In this document: one piece after another, positions 1-7,299 of the stretch
Position numbering within the stretch: the stretch's first letter is position 1
Layout: each line of letters begins with the position of its first letter
From: an uncultured Clostridia bacterium
GTDB taxonomy: Bacteria > Bacillota > Clostridia > Oscillospirales > Oscillospiraceae
Reading direction: 5' to 3'
DNA length: 50,304 nt
Assembly: GCA_937893605.1 (NCBI GenBank)
Contig: CALBGG010000027.1
Location: forward strand, 1-50,304
Translations under genes and position numbers: made by a program
The notes under the pieces: model-generated
What the model saw: only the letters and a program-made list of their open reading frames with translations
The model's database searches: none
What the model was told of the DNA's origin: nothing

Positions 1-75
1 CCGTGCTATTATTACTCCAAGCGCTATCGATAAGCGGCAAGCGGTTAGTCCCCTGAACATACAGGGGCGCATCTT

Positions 76-102
76 GCCCCCTGATTCTCTCGAAAGGGGG
101 GC
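76..102 (+). promoter_or_regulatory. Hairpin masking the toxin ribosome-binding site
   Basis: A GCCCCC run at 76-81 can pair with GGGGGC at 97-102, and the G-rich half is the Shine-Dalgarno of the small ORF starting at 109. A second hairpin, CCCCTG (50-55) with CAGGGG (62-67), lies just upstream. Sequestered ribosome sites are typical of type I toxin mRNAs. The pairing is seen directly; its role is inferred. Confidence 0.55.
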
Positions 103-108
103 TGCCCA

Positions 109-192
109 ATGAGTACTTCCGAAGTTTTCGAGCTTTGCATGGTCATCATCGGCATTTGTAGTCTGTTTATTCAGATATACAAAAAGAAATAA
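109..192 (+). CDS. Small hydrophobic peptide, putative type I (holin-like) toxin
   Basis: A 27-residue ORF with a very strong G-rich ribosome site about 8 bases upstream. The peptide has a short polar N-terminus (MSTSEVFE), one hydrophobic stretch of about 14 residues (residues 9-22) and a basic YKKK tail. This is the layout of the short holin-like type I toxins related to TxpA/BsrG in Firmicutes, which insert in the cytoplasmic membrane. A perfect hairpin starts at the stop codon, and a consensus promoter faces the gene from the other side at 286-314, giving the classic convergent toxin/antisense-RNA layout. It could instead be a small membrane protein of unrelated function. The family call rests on layout, size and charge pattern. 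Confidence 0.6.
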   Translation: MSTSEVFELCMVIIGICSLFIQIYKKK

Positions 193-279
193 CCGCACTG
201 CCTTCCAAGCTGCGGTTACTTCTTTAATGAATTAACACTATTGGGGGGCTAACCGTTTGTCCGGTAGCGCCCTCTCTAT
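182..279 (-). ncRNA. Putative antisense antitoxin RNA of a type I toxin-antitoxin pair
   Basis: The RNA is predicted from a consensus promoter at 286-314 and the terminator at 190-218, giving about 100 nt. It covers the 3' end of the toxin gene. Its 5' part can form a hairpin (about 243-274), and it contains AGCCCCCC (complement of 243-250), which matches the complement of the toxin ribosome site GGGGGGCT at 96-103. It may therefore contact the toxin message at two places. No expression data are available and the ends are estimates. Confidence 0.55.
190..218. terminator. Bidirectional terminator shared by toxin mRNA and antisense RNA
   Basis: TAACCGCA (190-197) pairs perfectly with TGCGGTTA (211-218). 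On the plus strand it is followed by a short T-rich stretch (CTTCTTT). On the minus strand it is followed by TTTCTTTTTG, which lies inside the 3' end of the toxin ORF. Both convergent transcripts could end here and overlap at their 3' ends. Confidence 0.65.
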
Positions 280-285
280 GTCTTG

Positions 286-314
286 AGTATAGTCCAGCTC
301 GACAAGTTTGTCAA
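286..314 (-). promoter_or_regulatory. Consensus sigma-A promoter for the antisense RNA
   Basis: Read on the minus strand: TTGACA (314-309), a 17-base spacer, TATACT (291-286). There is no reading frame directly downstream, so it most plausibly drives the antisense RNA that runs into the small toxin gene. Confidence 0.75.
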
Positions 315-317
315 GCA

Positions 318-480
318 GATAGTGGATAGCACATTAGAAAATAGCTGATAGCCGGTGGTATTCGCTCAGAGAGCGAATGATATTTAATCAGTGCGCGGAG
401 CGCACACTTATGGCTATTGGCTATCAGCTATCTGCTATCTACTATCAGCTATCTACTATATTGCATATCTACTAATGTGC
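318..480. repeat. Composite palindromic/tandem repeat region
   Basis: This gap holds hairpins ATTCGCTC/GAGCGAAT (about 360-377) and GTGCGC/GCGCAC (about 391-405), then a tract of imperfect tandem copies of CTATCAGCTATCTGCTATCTA-like units (about 413-460). Outer parts are inverted copies: TAGCACATTAG near 327-337 against CTAATGTGC near 472-480, and TAGCTGATAGCC against GGCTATCAGCTA. A related block recurs at about 14399-14451. It abuts the trkH stop codon. It is probably a dispersed non-coding repeat with secondary structure. Confidence 0.6.
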
Positions 481-1923
481 TCACTTTTTCCACGTATCGG
501 GCGCGAAGAGGATCAGCATGGGGAATATCTCGAGGCGGCCGAGGAACATGTCAAAGCACAAAACCGCTTTGCTCAGGATGTTCAGGTTCGACACGCCCAT
601 GGTGAAGGTGTTCGAGTCGATGCCGTAGCCGACGTTGCTGAGGCTCGATATGCCCGCGAGCATCCCGTCGCCGATCGGCAGGCCGTCGAGCGACAGCACG
701 AGTCCCGTCAATATGACCGCCATGAAGTACGCCACCGCAAAGCTCCCGACCGCCGAGACCGTGTCCTCCTCGACGATCTCGCCGTCAAGGTGGATAAGGT
801 GCACCGAGTTCGGCGTCACGGTGCGCGCTATGGCGCGGTAGGTGCTCTTGCCGAGGATCATCACACGCGACAGCTTCATGCCGCCGCCGGTGGACCCCGA
901 CATGGGGCCCGTTATCATCAGAACCGTCAGCATCGCCCACACAAACGGCGACCAGAAGGACGCGTCAACGGAGACGTAGCAGGTCGTGCTGATGATGGAG
1001 ATGACCTGGAACAGCGTGTGGTGCACGCCCCGGCCGACGCTCGAGAATTTCGACGCGGTGTCGATGCCCATCAGAAGCGCAACGCCGAGCACGACGAGGA
1101 TAAATGTGCGCAGCTCGCGGCTGCGGCGGATGCGCAGAAATTCGCGCGCGACGGCGCAGTAAAACAGGCTGAAGCTCATGCTGCACAGCGTCATGAAAAC
1201 AAGCGTCACGTTCTGCGCGTAAGCGCCGTAGGACGCCATGCTGTCGTTGCGCACGCAGAAGCCGCCGGTCGAGACCGTGCTCAGCGAGATGTTCACCGAG
1301 TCGAAAATCGGCAGGCCGCCGAGCAGCAGCAGAATGATCTGCGCAAGCGTCATTACTATATATATTTCATACAGCAGCTTTGCCGACTTCTGCATGCGCG
1401 GCACGAGCTTTGCCGCCATCGGGCCCGGGAACTCCGCGCGAAGCAGGAACATCGAGCCGCCCTCGCGCGCGACCGGCGCGATCGCCAGCAGAAATACCAG
1501 CACGCCCATGCCGCCGATCCAGTTGGTGATGCTGCGCCAGAGCAGGATCGCCCGCGGCGCGGCCTCGACATCGTCGATGATCGTCGCGCCCGTGGTCGAG
1601 AAGCCGGACACGGTCTCGAACACCGCGCCGGATATGCTCGGAATCACGCCCGAGACGTAGAACGGCACCGCGCCGAACAGCGAGATGATGATCCACGCCA
1701 GCGCGACCGTCACAAAGCCGTCGCGCGCACCGAGCGGGCGATCCCTGCTGCGGATAAGGCCGCAGGGCAGGCCGACGATCAGAACCGCCGCGATCGCTGC
1801 GGCAAAGCCGTGCGCCGCCTCCGCATCGCCGTCGGCGACGGCAAGCGCCAGCGACGGCAGCATGAACGCCGCTTCGATGCACAGTATGACGCCTATCGTT
1901 TTTCTTATCGTGCTTATATTCAT
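481..1923 (-). CDS. trkH: Trk-type potassium uptake protein, membrane subunit TrkH/KtrB
   Basis: A 480-residue integral membrane protein, the K+-conducting subunit of Trk/Ktr uptake. It shows the repeated pore-loop pattern of the family: SGFSTTGATI (residues 106-115), STVSTGGF (215-222), a GSTGGGMK loop near 340 and a SNVGYG loop near 435. Each carries the glycine-centred filter residue. The start ATG overlaps the trkA stop by one base (TAATG), so the two are translationally coupled; TrkA is the gating partner. The C-terminus (DTWKK) ends at a repeat-rich gap with no clear terminator. Family membership is firm; which cation is preferred is inferred from the family. Confidence 0.93.
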   Translation of the reverse strand: MNISTIRKTIGVILCIEAAFMLPSLALAVADGDAEAAHGFAAAIAAVLIVGLPCGLIRSRDRPLGARDGFVTVALAWIIISLFGAVPFYVSGVIPSISGAVFETVSGFSTTGATIIDDVEAAPRAILLWRSITNWIGGMGVLVFLLAIAPVAREGGSMFLLRAEFPGPMAAKLVPRMQKSAKLLYEIYIVMTLAQIILLLLGGLPIFDSVNISLSTVSTGGFCVRNDSMASYGAYAQNVTLVFMTLCSMSFSLFYCAVAREFLRIRRSRELRTFILVVLGVALLMGIDTASKFSSVGRGVHHTLFQVISIISTTCYVSVDASFWSPFVWAMLTVLMITGPMSGSTGGGMKLSRVMILGKSTYRAIARTVTPNSVHLIHLDGEIVEEDTVSAVGSFAVAYFMAVILTGLVLSLDGLPIGDGMLAGISSLSNVGYGIDSNTFTMGVSNLNILSKAVLCFDMFLGRLEIFPMLILFAPDTWKK

Positions 1924-3281
1924 TACGCAAATATGTCGTTGAGGTCAAGGATCTCGCGCCCCGCGGTCGTGACGATGACGACCGTATCGCCGGCCGAGAG
2001 CGTGTCGCGGCCGCCGGGGATGATGATCCTGCCCATGTGGTTTATGCAGACGATCAGTATGCCGGGCTTGAGCTTTATGTCCGTGAGCGTCTCGTGCAGG
2101 TGCTCGGTCGCGTCGGTCACGGCAAACTCCAGCGCCTCCGCGCCGCCGTCGGCGATGCGGTGGATCGTGAGCACCGCGCTGCCGCCGGTGTTCTCCATCG
2201 CGCGGACGTAGCGGATGATCGCGTAGGTCGACAGGCTCTTGGGGCTTATCAGACTGTCCGCGCCGCGGTCGCCGAGTATCTCGCCGTACTCGAGGCGGTT
2301 TATCTTCGTAAGCAGCTGCGGAACGCCGACCTTGCGTGCGAACATGCCGATGATGATGTTCTCCTCGTCCATGTTCGTCAGCGGCAGCACCGCGTCCATC
2401 TGGCGGATGTTGTGCGTTTTCAGCACCGCCTGGCTCGAGCCGTCGGAGCAGATGACGCTCATCTCCGGGTACTTTTCGGCGAGGTACTCGCACCTTGCGC
2501 GCTTCATTTCGATGAGCTTTATGCTCGTGCCGGTCTTTATTAGCATCGGCGCGAGATACTCGGCGATCCTGCCGCCGCCGACGATGAGCACGTTTTTGCT
2601 CTTTTTGCTGCGGAGCCTGAGCTCATGCGTGAGCTCAACGAGCGAAGCAGCCGGTGCGGTGACGTAGATCTTATCGCCCTTGCGCAGGACGAAATTGCCG
2701 TCGGGGATGAACACCTTATCACCGCGCAGCACCGTGCAGATGAGGACGTGAACCTTTATTTTTTTTCGCAGATCGGCAAGGCGCAGTCCGTCGAGCGGGC
2801 TGCCCTCGGCAATAAAGAGCTCGACGATCTCGGCCTTGCCCTCGGCGAAGGTGTCGCGCTTTATGAATGCCGGGATCTGGAGAAGTCTGTATATCTCCTT
2901 TGCCGCCAGAAGCTCGGGGTTTATGGTCATCGACAGGCCGAGCTCGGACTTGAGGACGTAAAGCTGCTCGGTATACTCAAGATTGCGCACACGTGCGATG
3001 GTGTTCTTGCAGCCGAGCTTACGTGCGACGATGCACGCGAGCATGTTAAGCTCGTCCTGCGCCGTGACTGCGATGAGCAGGTCGCTCTCGTCGACATTTG
3101 CCTCGCGCTGGATGGATATCGCAGCGCCGTTTCCGCACAGAGTCATGACGTCAAGCGTGTCCGACAGCAGCTTCACCTTGTCCTTGTCGATATCCACGAC
3201 CGTTATATCGTGATCTTCGTTTGCCAGCTCCTCGGCAAGCGAGTAGCCTATCTTGCCCGCGCCGACTATTACGATCTTCAT
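1923..3281 (-). CDS. trkA: Trk potassium transport regulatory subunit TrkA
   Basis: 452 residues with two tandem RCK units. The first opens with a dinucleotide-binding loop VGAGKIGYSLAEEL (residues 6-19), and a second Rossmann half starts near VGGGRIAEYL (about residue 234). Each N-domain is followed by a TrkA_C-type domain. The protein sits on the cytoplasmic face and gates TrkH in response to NAD(H) or ATP-type ligands. The start follows an AGAGAGGA ribosome site. trkH follows directly with a one-base overlap. A promoter (TTGATA, 17, TAATAT) lies at 3318-3346. The double-RCK size matches TrkA rather than the single-domain KtrA. Confidence 0.93.
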   Translation of the reverse strand: MKIVIVGAGKIGYSLAEELANEDHDITVVDIDKDKVKLLSDTLDVMTLCGNGAAISIQREANVDESDLLIAVTAQDELNMLACIVARKLGCKNTIARVRNLEYTEQLYVLKSELGLSMTINPELLAAKEIYRLLQIPAFIKRDTFAEGKAEIVELFIAEGSPLDGLRLADLRKKIKVHVLICTVLRGDKVFIPDGNFVLRKGDKIYVTAPAASLVELTHELRLRSKKSKNVLIVGGGRIAEYLAPMLIKTGTSIKLIEMKRARCEYLAEKYPEMSVICSDGSSQAVLKTHNIRQMDAVLPLTNMDEENIIIGMFARKVGVPQLLTKINRLEYGEILGDRGADSLISPKSLSTYAIIRYVRAMENTGGSAVLTIHRIADGGAEALEFAVTDATEHLHETLTDIKLKPGILIVCINHMGRIIIPGGRDTLSAGDTVVIVTTAGREILDLNDIFA

Positions 3282-3317
3282 TTTTTATCCTCTCTAAACA
3301 GATAATTCGTAAATTTT

Positions 3318-3346
3318 ATATTAACACGGAATTTATACTTTATCAA
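3318..3346 (-). promoter_or_regulatory. Promoter of trkA-trkH
   Basis: Minus strand: TTGATA (3346-3341), 17-base spacer, TAATAT (3323-3318), about 37 bases before the trkA start. The -35 box overlaps the stop codon of the upstream LysR gene. Confidence 0.55.
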
Positions 3347-4242
3347 TAGCTGACGGGAGTCGAGCCTCTGCCGCCGCGGCGCACCCAATCGACGGTATAG
3401 TCGGCAAATTTTCTCGTGGCCGGACTGTTGCGGCTGGTTTCGGTTATGGCAAGGCCTATGACGCGCTTTGAAGGCGGGACGAGCTCCTTTATGACGACAT
3501 CGTCGTGCCGCCCGGTAAGCAGCAGCTCCGGCATGATGGATATGCCCAGTCCCTTCTCGACCATCGCAATGATGGCGTAGTCGTCCTTTGTGGAAAAGCG
3601 GATGTTCGGTTTTATCCCGGCGGCGGCAAGGGCGCGGTTTGCGTCGTGGTTTGACTCCTCCAAAAGAGTTATGAACGCCTCCGTCTCGCACTCGACGAGC
3701 GGGAACTTGGGATACGACTCGAACTTATGCCCGTGCGGGAGTATTGCCAGAAGTCTGTCCTCCATAAGCGGTATGCACTCGCACCGCAGCTGAGTCGGAA
3801 CGTTCACGAAGCCGAGGTCGATGCTCCCCTCCTCTATCCAGCGCTCGACATCGTAATAGTCGCCGTTAAGAAGCTTTAAGTCAACATTGGGATAGTCGTT
3901 CTGAAATTCCTTTATGACGCCGGGTAGCCAGTGAACTGCGACGGAGGTGAATGCGCCGATACGCACGGTGCCGGAATCAAGGCCGCGTATGGCGGAGGCC
4001 GTTTGCCGCAGCTGTTCTTCATAGTTGAGCATGCCGCGTATAGATGGCATTATGCGCTCGCCGTCGCCGGTGAGCTTGACTCCGGCGCGAGATCTGGTTA
4101 TGACCGAAAAGCCGAGCTCTGCCTCTAAATTATTAATAGTATGACTGACCGCCGACTGCGTGCAGCCGAGGGCGTCAGCCGCCCGCGTAAGACTGCCGAG
4201 CTCCACGACCTTGGCCAGCGTCTCGTATTTTGAAATGCTCAT
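3343..4242 (-). CDS. LysR-family transcriptional regulator
   Basis: 299 residues. The N-terminal winged helix-turn-helix covers about residues 1-60 (LTRAADALGCTQSAVSHTI), followed by a linker helix and a two-lobed ligand-binding domain (about 90-295). It is transcribed away from the putP-type symporter, the usual arrangement in which a LysR protein controls its divergent neighbour. Two dyads in the shared gap (4263-4277 and 4290-4310) are candidate operators. The ligand is unknown; the transported substrate of the neighbour is the obvious guess. The ribosome site is a CCGGAGGACGG stretch ahead of ATG. Confidence 0.88.
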   Translation of the reverse strand: MSISKYETLAKVVELGSLTRAADALGCTQSAVSHTINNLEAELGFSVITRSRAGVKLTGDGERIMPSIRGMLNYEEQLRQTASAIRGLDSGTVRIGAFTSVAVHWLPGVIKEFQNDYPNVDLKLLNGDYYDVERWIEEGSIDLGFVNVPTQLRCECIPLMEDRLLAILPHGHKFESYPKFPLVECETEAFITLLEESNHDANRALAAAGIKPNIRFSTKDDYAIIAMVEKGLGISIMPELLLTGRHDDVVIKELVPPSKRVIGLAITETSRNSPATRKFADYTVDWVRRGGRGSTPVSY

Positions 4243-4262
4243 TTCCGTCCTCCGGAGTTTTT

Positions 4263-4310
4263 ATGAATTTTATTCATGCTAACATGAAAATTATTAGGCA
4301 TGGTAATAAT
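4263..4310. promoter_or_regulatory. Two dyad operators in the LysR/symporter divergent gap
   Basis: ATGAAT (4263-4268), TTT, ATTCAT (4272-4277) is a 15-base palindrome of the T-N11-A type used by LysR regulators. A second dyad, ATTATTA (4290-4296) with TAATAAT (4304-4310), lies 13 bases further on. Both fall between the two divergent starts. Binding by the adjacent LysR protein is inferred. Confidence 0.5.
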
Positions 4311-4357
4311 ATACCCCCTTTTTTCAAAAAATCAAGTTATTTTCTCATTCTTTCGCC

Positions 4358-4386
4358 TTGCAATGCATTTTTTGCGAGTCTATAAT
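4358..4386 (+). promoter_or_regulatory. Promoter of the putP-type symporter
   Basis: TTGCAA (4358-4363), 17-base spacer, TATAAT (4381-4386), about 35 bases before the chosen start at 4422. Confidence 0.7.
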
Positions 4387-4421
4387 GCAAACATCGTTTA
4401 AAAATGATTGGAGAAAGAAAC

Positions 4422-5957
4422 ATGTCAGGTAATATCATTTGTATTCTGATCGCCATTGTCGTCTACCTCGTCGGTATGGTAGCGATCGGCGTTTACTATT
4501 CCAAGGGTCAGTCCGACGCGCACGAGTTCTACCTCGGCGGCCGCAAGCTCGGCCCTATCGTGACGGCGCTGTCCACCGAGGCATCGGACATGAGCGCATA
4601 TTTGCTCATGGGCGTTCCGGGTCTTGCGTTTTTCTGCGGCGTCGCGGAGGCGAGCTGGACGGCTATCGGCCTTGCGATAGGCACCTACCTAAACTGGCTG
4701 TTCGTGGCAAAGCGCCTGCGCCGCTACTCGGTGCGCCTCGGTGCTCTGACTTTGCCCGAGTACATATCCAAGCGCTTTTATGATGATACGAAGCTCATCG
4801 AGCTGCTCGGCGCTATCACGATCATCGTGTTCTACGTTCCCTACACCGCATCGGGCTTTTCGGCCTGCGGCAAGCTGTTCGGCACTCTGTTCGGCTTTGA
4901 CTATGTTCCCACAATGATCATCAGCGCAGCCGTCATCGTGGCCTACACCGCATGCGGCGGCTTCAAGGCGGCATCGGTAACGAGCCTTGTTCAGAGCCTC
5001 ATCATGGTCTTTGCGCTGGCCGTCGTCCTCATTTTCGGCATAAGCTCCGTCGGCGGCTGGGAGCAGGTCGTCGCAAACGCAAAGGCTATCCCCGGCTACC
5101 TGAGCTTCACGGCATCCACCAACATCATGGCGGCCGAGGCCGGTGAGTTCGGAGCTCTCAAGATCATATCCACCCTCGCATGGTCGCTCGGCTACTTTGG
5201 CATGCCCCACGTCATTCTGCACTTTATGGCCATCGAGGACGAGAACAAGCTCAAGCTCAGCCGCCGTGTCGCTACCATCTGGGTCGTCGTTTCCCTGTCC
5301 GTCGCCGTCATCATCGGCATCGTCGGCTACTCCATGGCCAAGGAGAACATAGTCACCATGTTCGGCGACGCATCCTCGGCAGAATCTCTGATAGTCTCCA
5401 TAGCGGCAGTCCTGTCCGAGTACGGCGCGTTCTTCGCAATCCTTGCGGGTCTTGTCCTTGCCGGCATCCTCGCGGCTACAATGTCCACCGCCGACGTTCA
5501 GCTCCTTGCTGCGGCAAGCGCCATTGCTCAGAATATCATCCGCGGCGTGTTCGGCATCGAGCTGAGCGACAGGAAAAGCATGATCGTTGCCCGCGTGACC
5601 GTTTTGTGCGTTGCTGTCTGCGGCGTACTGTTTGCGCTCGACCCCACAAGCTCCATATTCCGTGTCGTATCCTTCGCCTGGGCAGGCTTCGGCGCGACCT
5701 TCGGCCCCATCGTCCTGTTCTCGCTGTACTGGAAGCGCTGCAACAAGTGGGGCGCTATCGCCGGCATGTTCTCCGGCGCCGCGATGGTCTTCATCTGGAA
5801 GTACGCCATCGCCCCCATCGGCGGCGCATTCGCGATCTACGAGCTGCTGCCCGCGTTCATCACCTCCTGCATTTTCATCGTTGTCGTGTCCCTGCTGACC
5901 AAGGCTCCCGACGCAAAGATATGCGAGGATTTCGACGCAGTCGTTGCAATGAAGTAA
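4422..5957 (+). CDS. putP: Sodium/solute symporter, PutP (proline) type
   Basis: 511 residues from the ATG at 4422, chosen because GGAGAAAG lies six bases upstream; an in-frame ATG at 4404 has no ribosome site. The protein is a multi-spanning member of the sodium:solute symporter family. The block GGRKLGPIVTALSTEASDMS followed by YLLMGVPG (residues about 31-60) is strongly PutP-like, so Na+-coupled proline uptake is the best guess, but related members carry other solutes. It diverges from a LysR gene and ends at a strong terminator. Confidence 0.82.
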   Translation: MSGNIICILIAIVVYLVGMVAIGVYYSKGQSDAHEFYLGGRKLGPIVTALSTEASDMSAYLLMGVPGLAFFCGVAEASWTAIGLAIGTYLNWLFVAKRLRRYSVRLGALTLPEYISKRFYDDTKLIELLGAITIIVFYVPYTASGFSACGKLFGTLFGFDYVPTMIISAAVIVAYTACGGFKAASVTSLVQSLIMVFALAVVLIFGISSVGGWEQVVANAKAIPGYLSFTASTNIMAAEAGEFGALKIISTLAWSLGYFGMPHVILHFMAIEDENKLKLSRRVATIWVVVSLSVAVIIGIVGYSMAKENIVTMFGDASSAESLIVSIAAVLSEYGAFFAILAGLVLAGILAATMSTADVQLLAAASAIAQNIIRGVFGIELSDRKSMIVARVTVLCVAVCGVLFALDPTSSIFRVVSFAWAGFGATFGPIVLFSLYWKRCNKWGAIAGMFSGAAMVFIWKYAIAPIGGAFAIYELLPAFITSCIFIVVVSLLTKAPDAKICEDFDAVVAMK

Positions 5958-5974
5958 ATCACAAGCTGAGCATG

Positions 5975-6008
5975 AAAAAACCTCCCGTCTGAGGACGGGA
6001 GGTTTTTT
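5975..6008. terminator. Bidirectional terminator between the symporter gene and bioY
   Basis: A 15-bp perfect stem, AAAAAACCTCCCGTC (5975-5989) against GACGGGAGGTTTTTT (5994-6008), with a TGAG loop. T-runs on both strands serve the two convergent genes. Confidence 0.92.
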
Positions 6009-6009
6009 G

Positions 6010-6540
6010 TTACTCAATATCCACATGCCTTCGTATGACCCTGTCGGTCAAAAAGGCAAGCGCCATTTTCGCGGCGTCCGGGATAATAAACGGGAACACG
6101 CACAGGCCGAGCGCCGATGCGTAGCTTATGGGCTTTGCCGCCGAATATACCTTGACAAACCACACAGTTCCGAAAGCATAGCACAGGGCAAGTCCGATGA
6201 TGAGTGAAATTATCTTGACCCACAGCTTTCTGCCGAGAAGCTTTTCACCGAGCCAGTAGCAAAGGCCGGTGAGAACAAAGCCAAAGATGTATCCGCCGCT
6301 CGGCCCCATAAGCTTTCCGACGCCGCCGGCAAAGCCGGAGAACACCGGAAGTCCCACAGCGCCGAGCGCTATGTACACCGCGACGGCTATGCTGCCGCGT
6401 CTGCCGCCGAGAAGCAGCAGCGCGGTAAAAACCGCAAAGGTCTGCATGGTAAAAGGAATGGCTGCCGGAACCGACAGCCATGAGCAGACCGATATGAGCA
6501 CCGCCATAAGGGCGATGTAGGCCATATCCTTAGTCTTCAA
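6010..6540 (-). CDS. bioY: Biotin transporter S-component BioY
   Basis: 176 residues, about six membrane helices, with the BioY pattern of an early VPAAIPFTMQTF segment (about residues 24-35) and the GKLMGPSGGYIFGF segment in the middle. BioY binds biotin in the membrane and works with the ECF ATPase/EcfT module, which is not in this window. It is the last gene of the asnB-glnN-pyrG-nadE-bioY run, 11 bases after nadE. No BirA-type operator was recognised, so it appears to follow the operon's control. The neighbouring genes also use ATP and amide chemistry but have no direct biotin role. Confidence 0.9.
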   Translation of the reverse strand: MKTKDMAYIALMAVLISVCSWLSVPAAIPFTMQTFAVFTALLLLGGRRGSIAVAVYIALGAVGLPVFSGFAGGVGKLMGPSGGYIFGFVLTGLCYWLGEKLLGRKLWVKIISLIIGLALCYAFGTVWFVKVYSAAKPISYASALGLCVFPFIIPDAAKMALAFLTDRVIRRHVDIE

Positions 6541-6551
6541 ATATTTGCACC

Positions 6552-7277
6552 TCAGAATGTCAGTATGCTGCGGCGCTTATGCTCGCTTTTTGCATGCATA
6601 CGCTGGATCTTCTCAAGCACCGCGTCGTCTATTTTACCACCGCTGAGGTAAGTGTCAAGCTCTTTATAGGTAAATCCCATCTCGCTCTCATCGGTCTGTC
6701 CGTCGAACAGTCCGGCCGAGGGCGCTTTTTCTATAACGCACTCGGGAGCTTTGAGCCAGCGCAGAAATTCGTATATCTCCGTTACGGTCAGATCGCTGAT
6801 GGGGTTAAAGTCGCAGGCTCCGTCGCCCCACTTGGTGAAGTAGCCGACATAACCCTCACTGCGGTTGCCTGTTCCCGAAACGAGCCGGTTTTCGGAAGCT
6901 GCCACAGCGTACAGCGTCGCCATTCTTAGTCTCGGCGCGATGTTCGCCTCGGCAGCAGCCGTGAGCTCTGTCACGCCGCTTGCCAAAACGGTCTTTTCGG
7001 CCTCCTTGACGGCGGTGAGGTCGGCATAGCGCGTCTCGATACCGTACTGTGCGGCAACGGTTTCTCCGTCGCGCTTATCCATGTCGTAATTCCGCACAGA
7101 GGTACAGGGCATTATTATACCGACGGTATTGTCGCACGCGGCCTTGCACAGGATGCCGACGAGCGCGGAGTCCTTGCCGCCGGAGTTGCCGTAAACGATT
7201 CCGTCGGCTCCGCTCTCGCGCACGGCGCTGCGGATGAACTGTACTCTCTGAATGTATTCCTTTTCGTAGTTTCTCAT
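6552..7277 (-). CDS. nadE: Ammonia-dependent NAD+ synthetase
   Basis: 241 residues, catalysing ATP-dependent amidation of deaminated NAD to NAD+. The PP-loop reads NSGGKDSALVG (residues 31-41), with Lys where many family members have Ile or Val. The downstream block SGNRSEGYVGYFTKWGDG with DFNPISDLTVTE fits the NadE active-site region. No nitrilase-type glutaminase domain is present, so free ammonia is the expected nitrogen donor. The gene lies 22 bases after pyrG in the same operon as asparagine and glutamine synthetases. Confidence 0.93.
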   Translation of the reverse strand: MRNYEKEYIQRVQFIRSAVRESGADGIVYGNSGGKDSALVGILCKAACDNTVGIIMPCTSVRNYDMDKRDGETVAAQYGIETRYADLTAVKEAEKTVLASGVTELTAAAEANIAPRLRMATLYAVAASENRLVSGTGNRSEGYVGYFTKWGDGACDFNPISDLTVTEIYEFLRWLKAPECVIEKAPSAGLFDGQTDESEMGFTYKELDTYLSGGKIDDAVLEKIQRMHAKSEHKRRSILTF

Positions 7278-7299
7278 TAAAAATCACCCTTTTCAGTAA

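Noticed and set aside
413..460. Tandem CTATC-type units considered as a CRISPR array
   Set aside because: The units are short and contiguous with no unique spacers and no cas genes nearby.
391..2211. Very long plus-strand open frame over trkH/trkA
   Set aside because: It is antisense to two well-supported genes, its translation is low-complexity and rich in Arg, His, Ala and Asp, and it has no recognisable domain; long antisense frames are expected in GC-rich DNA.
4689..6026. Minus-strand frame of about 445 codons opposite the putP-type gene
   Set aside because: Composition is skewed and acidic with no membrane or enzyme motifs; the plus-strand symporter explains the sequence.
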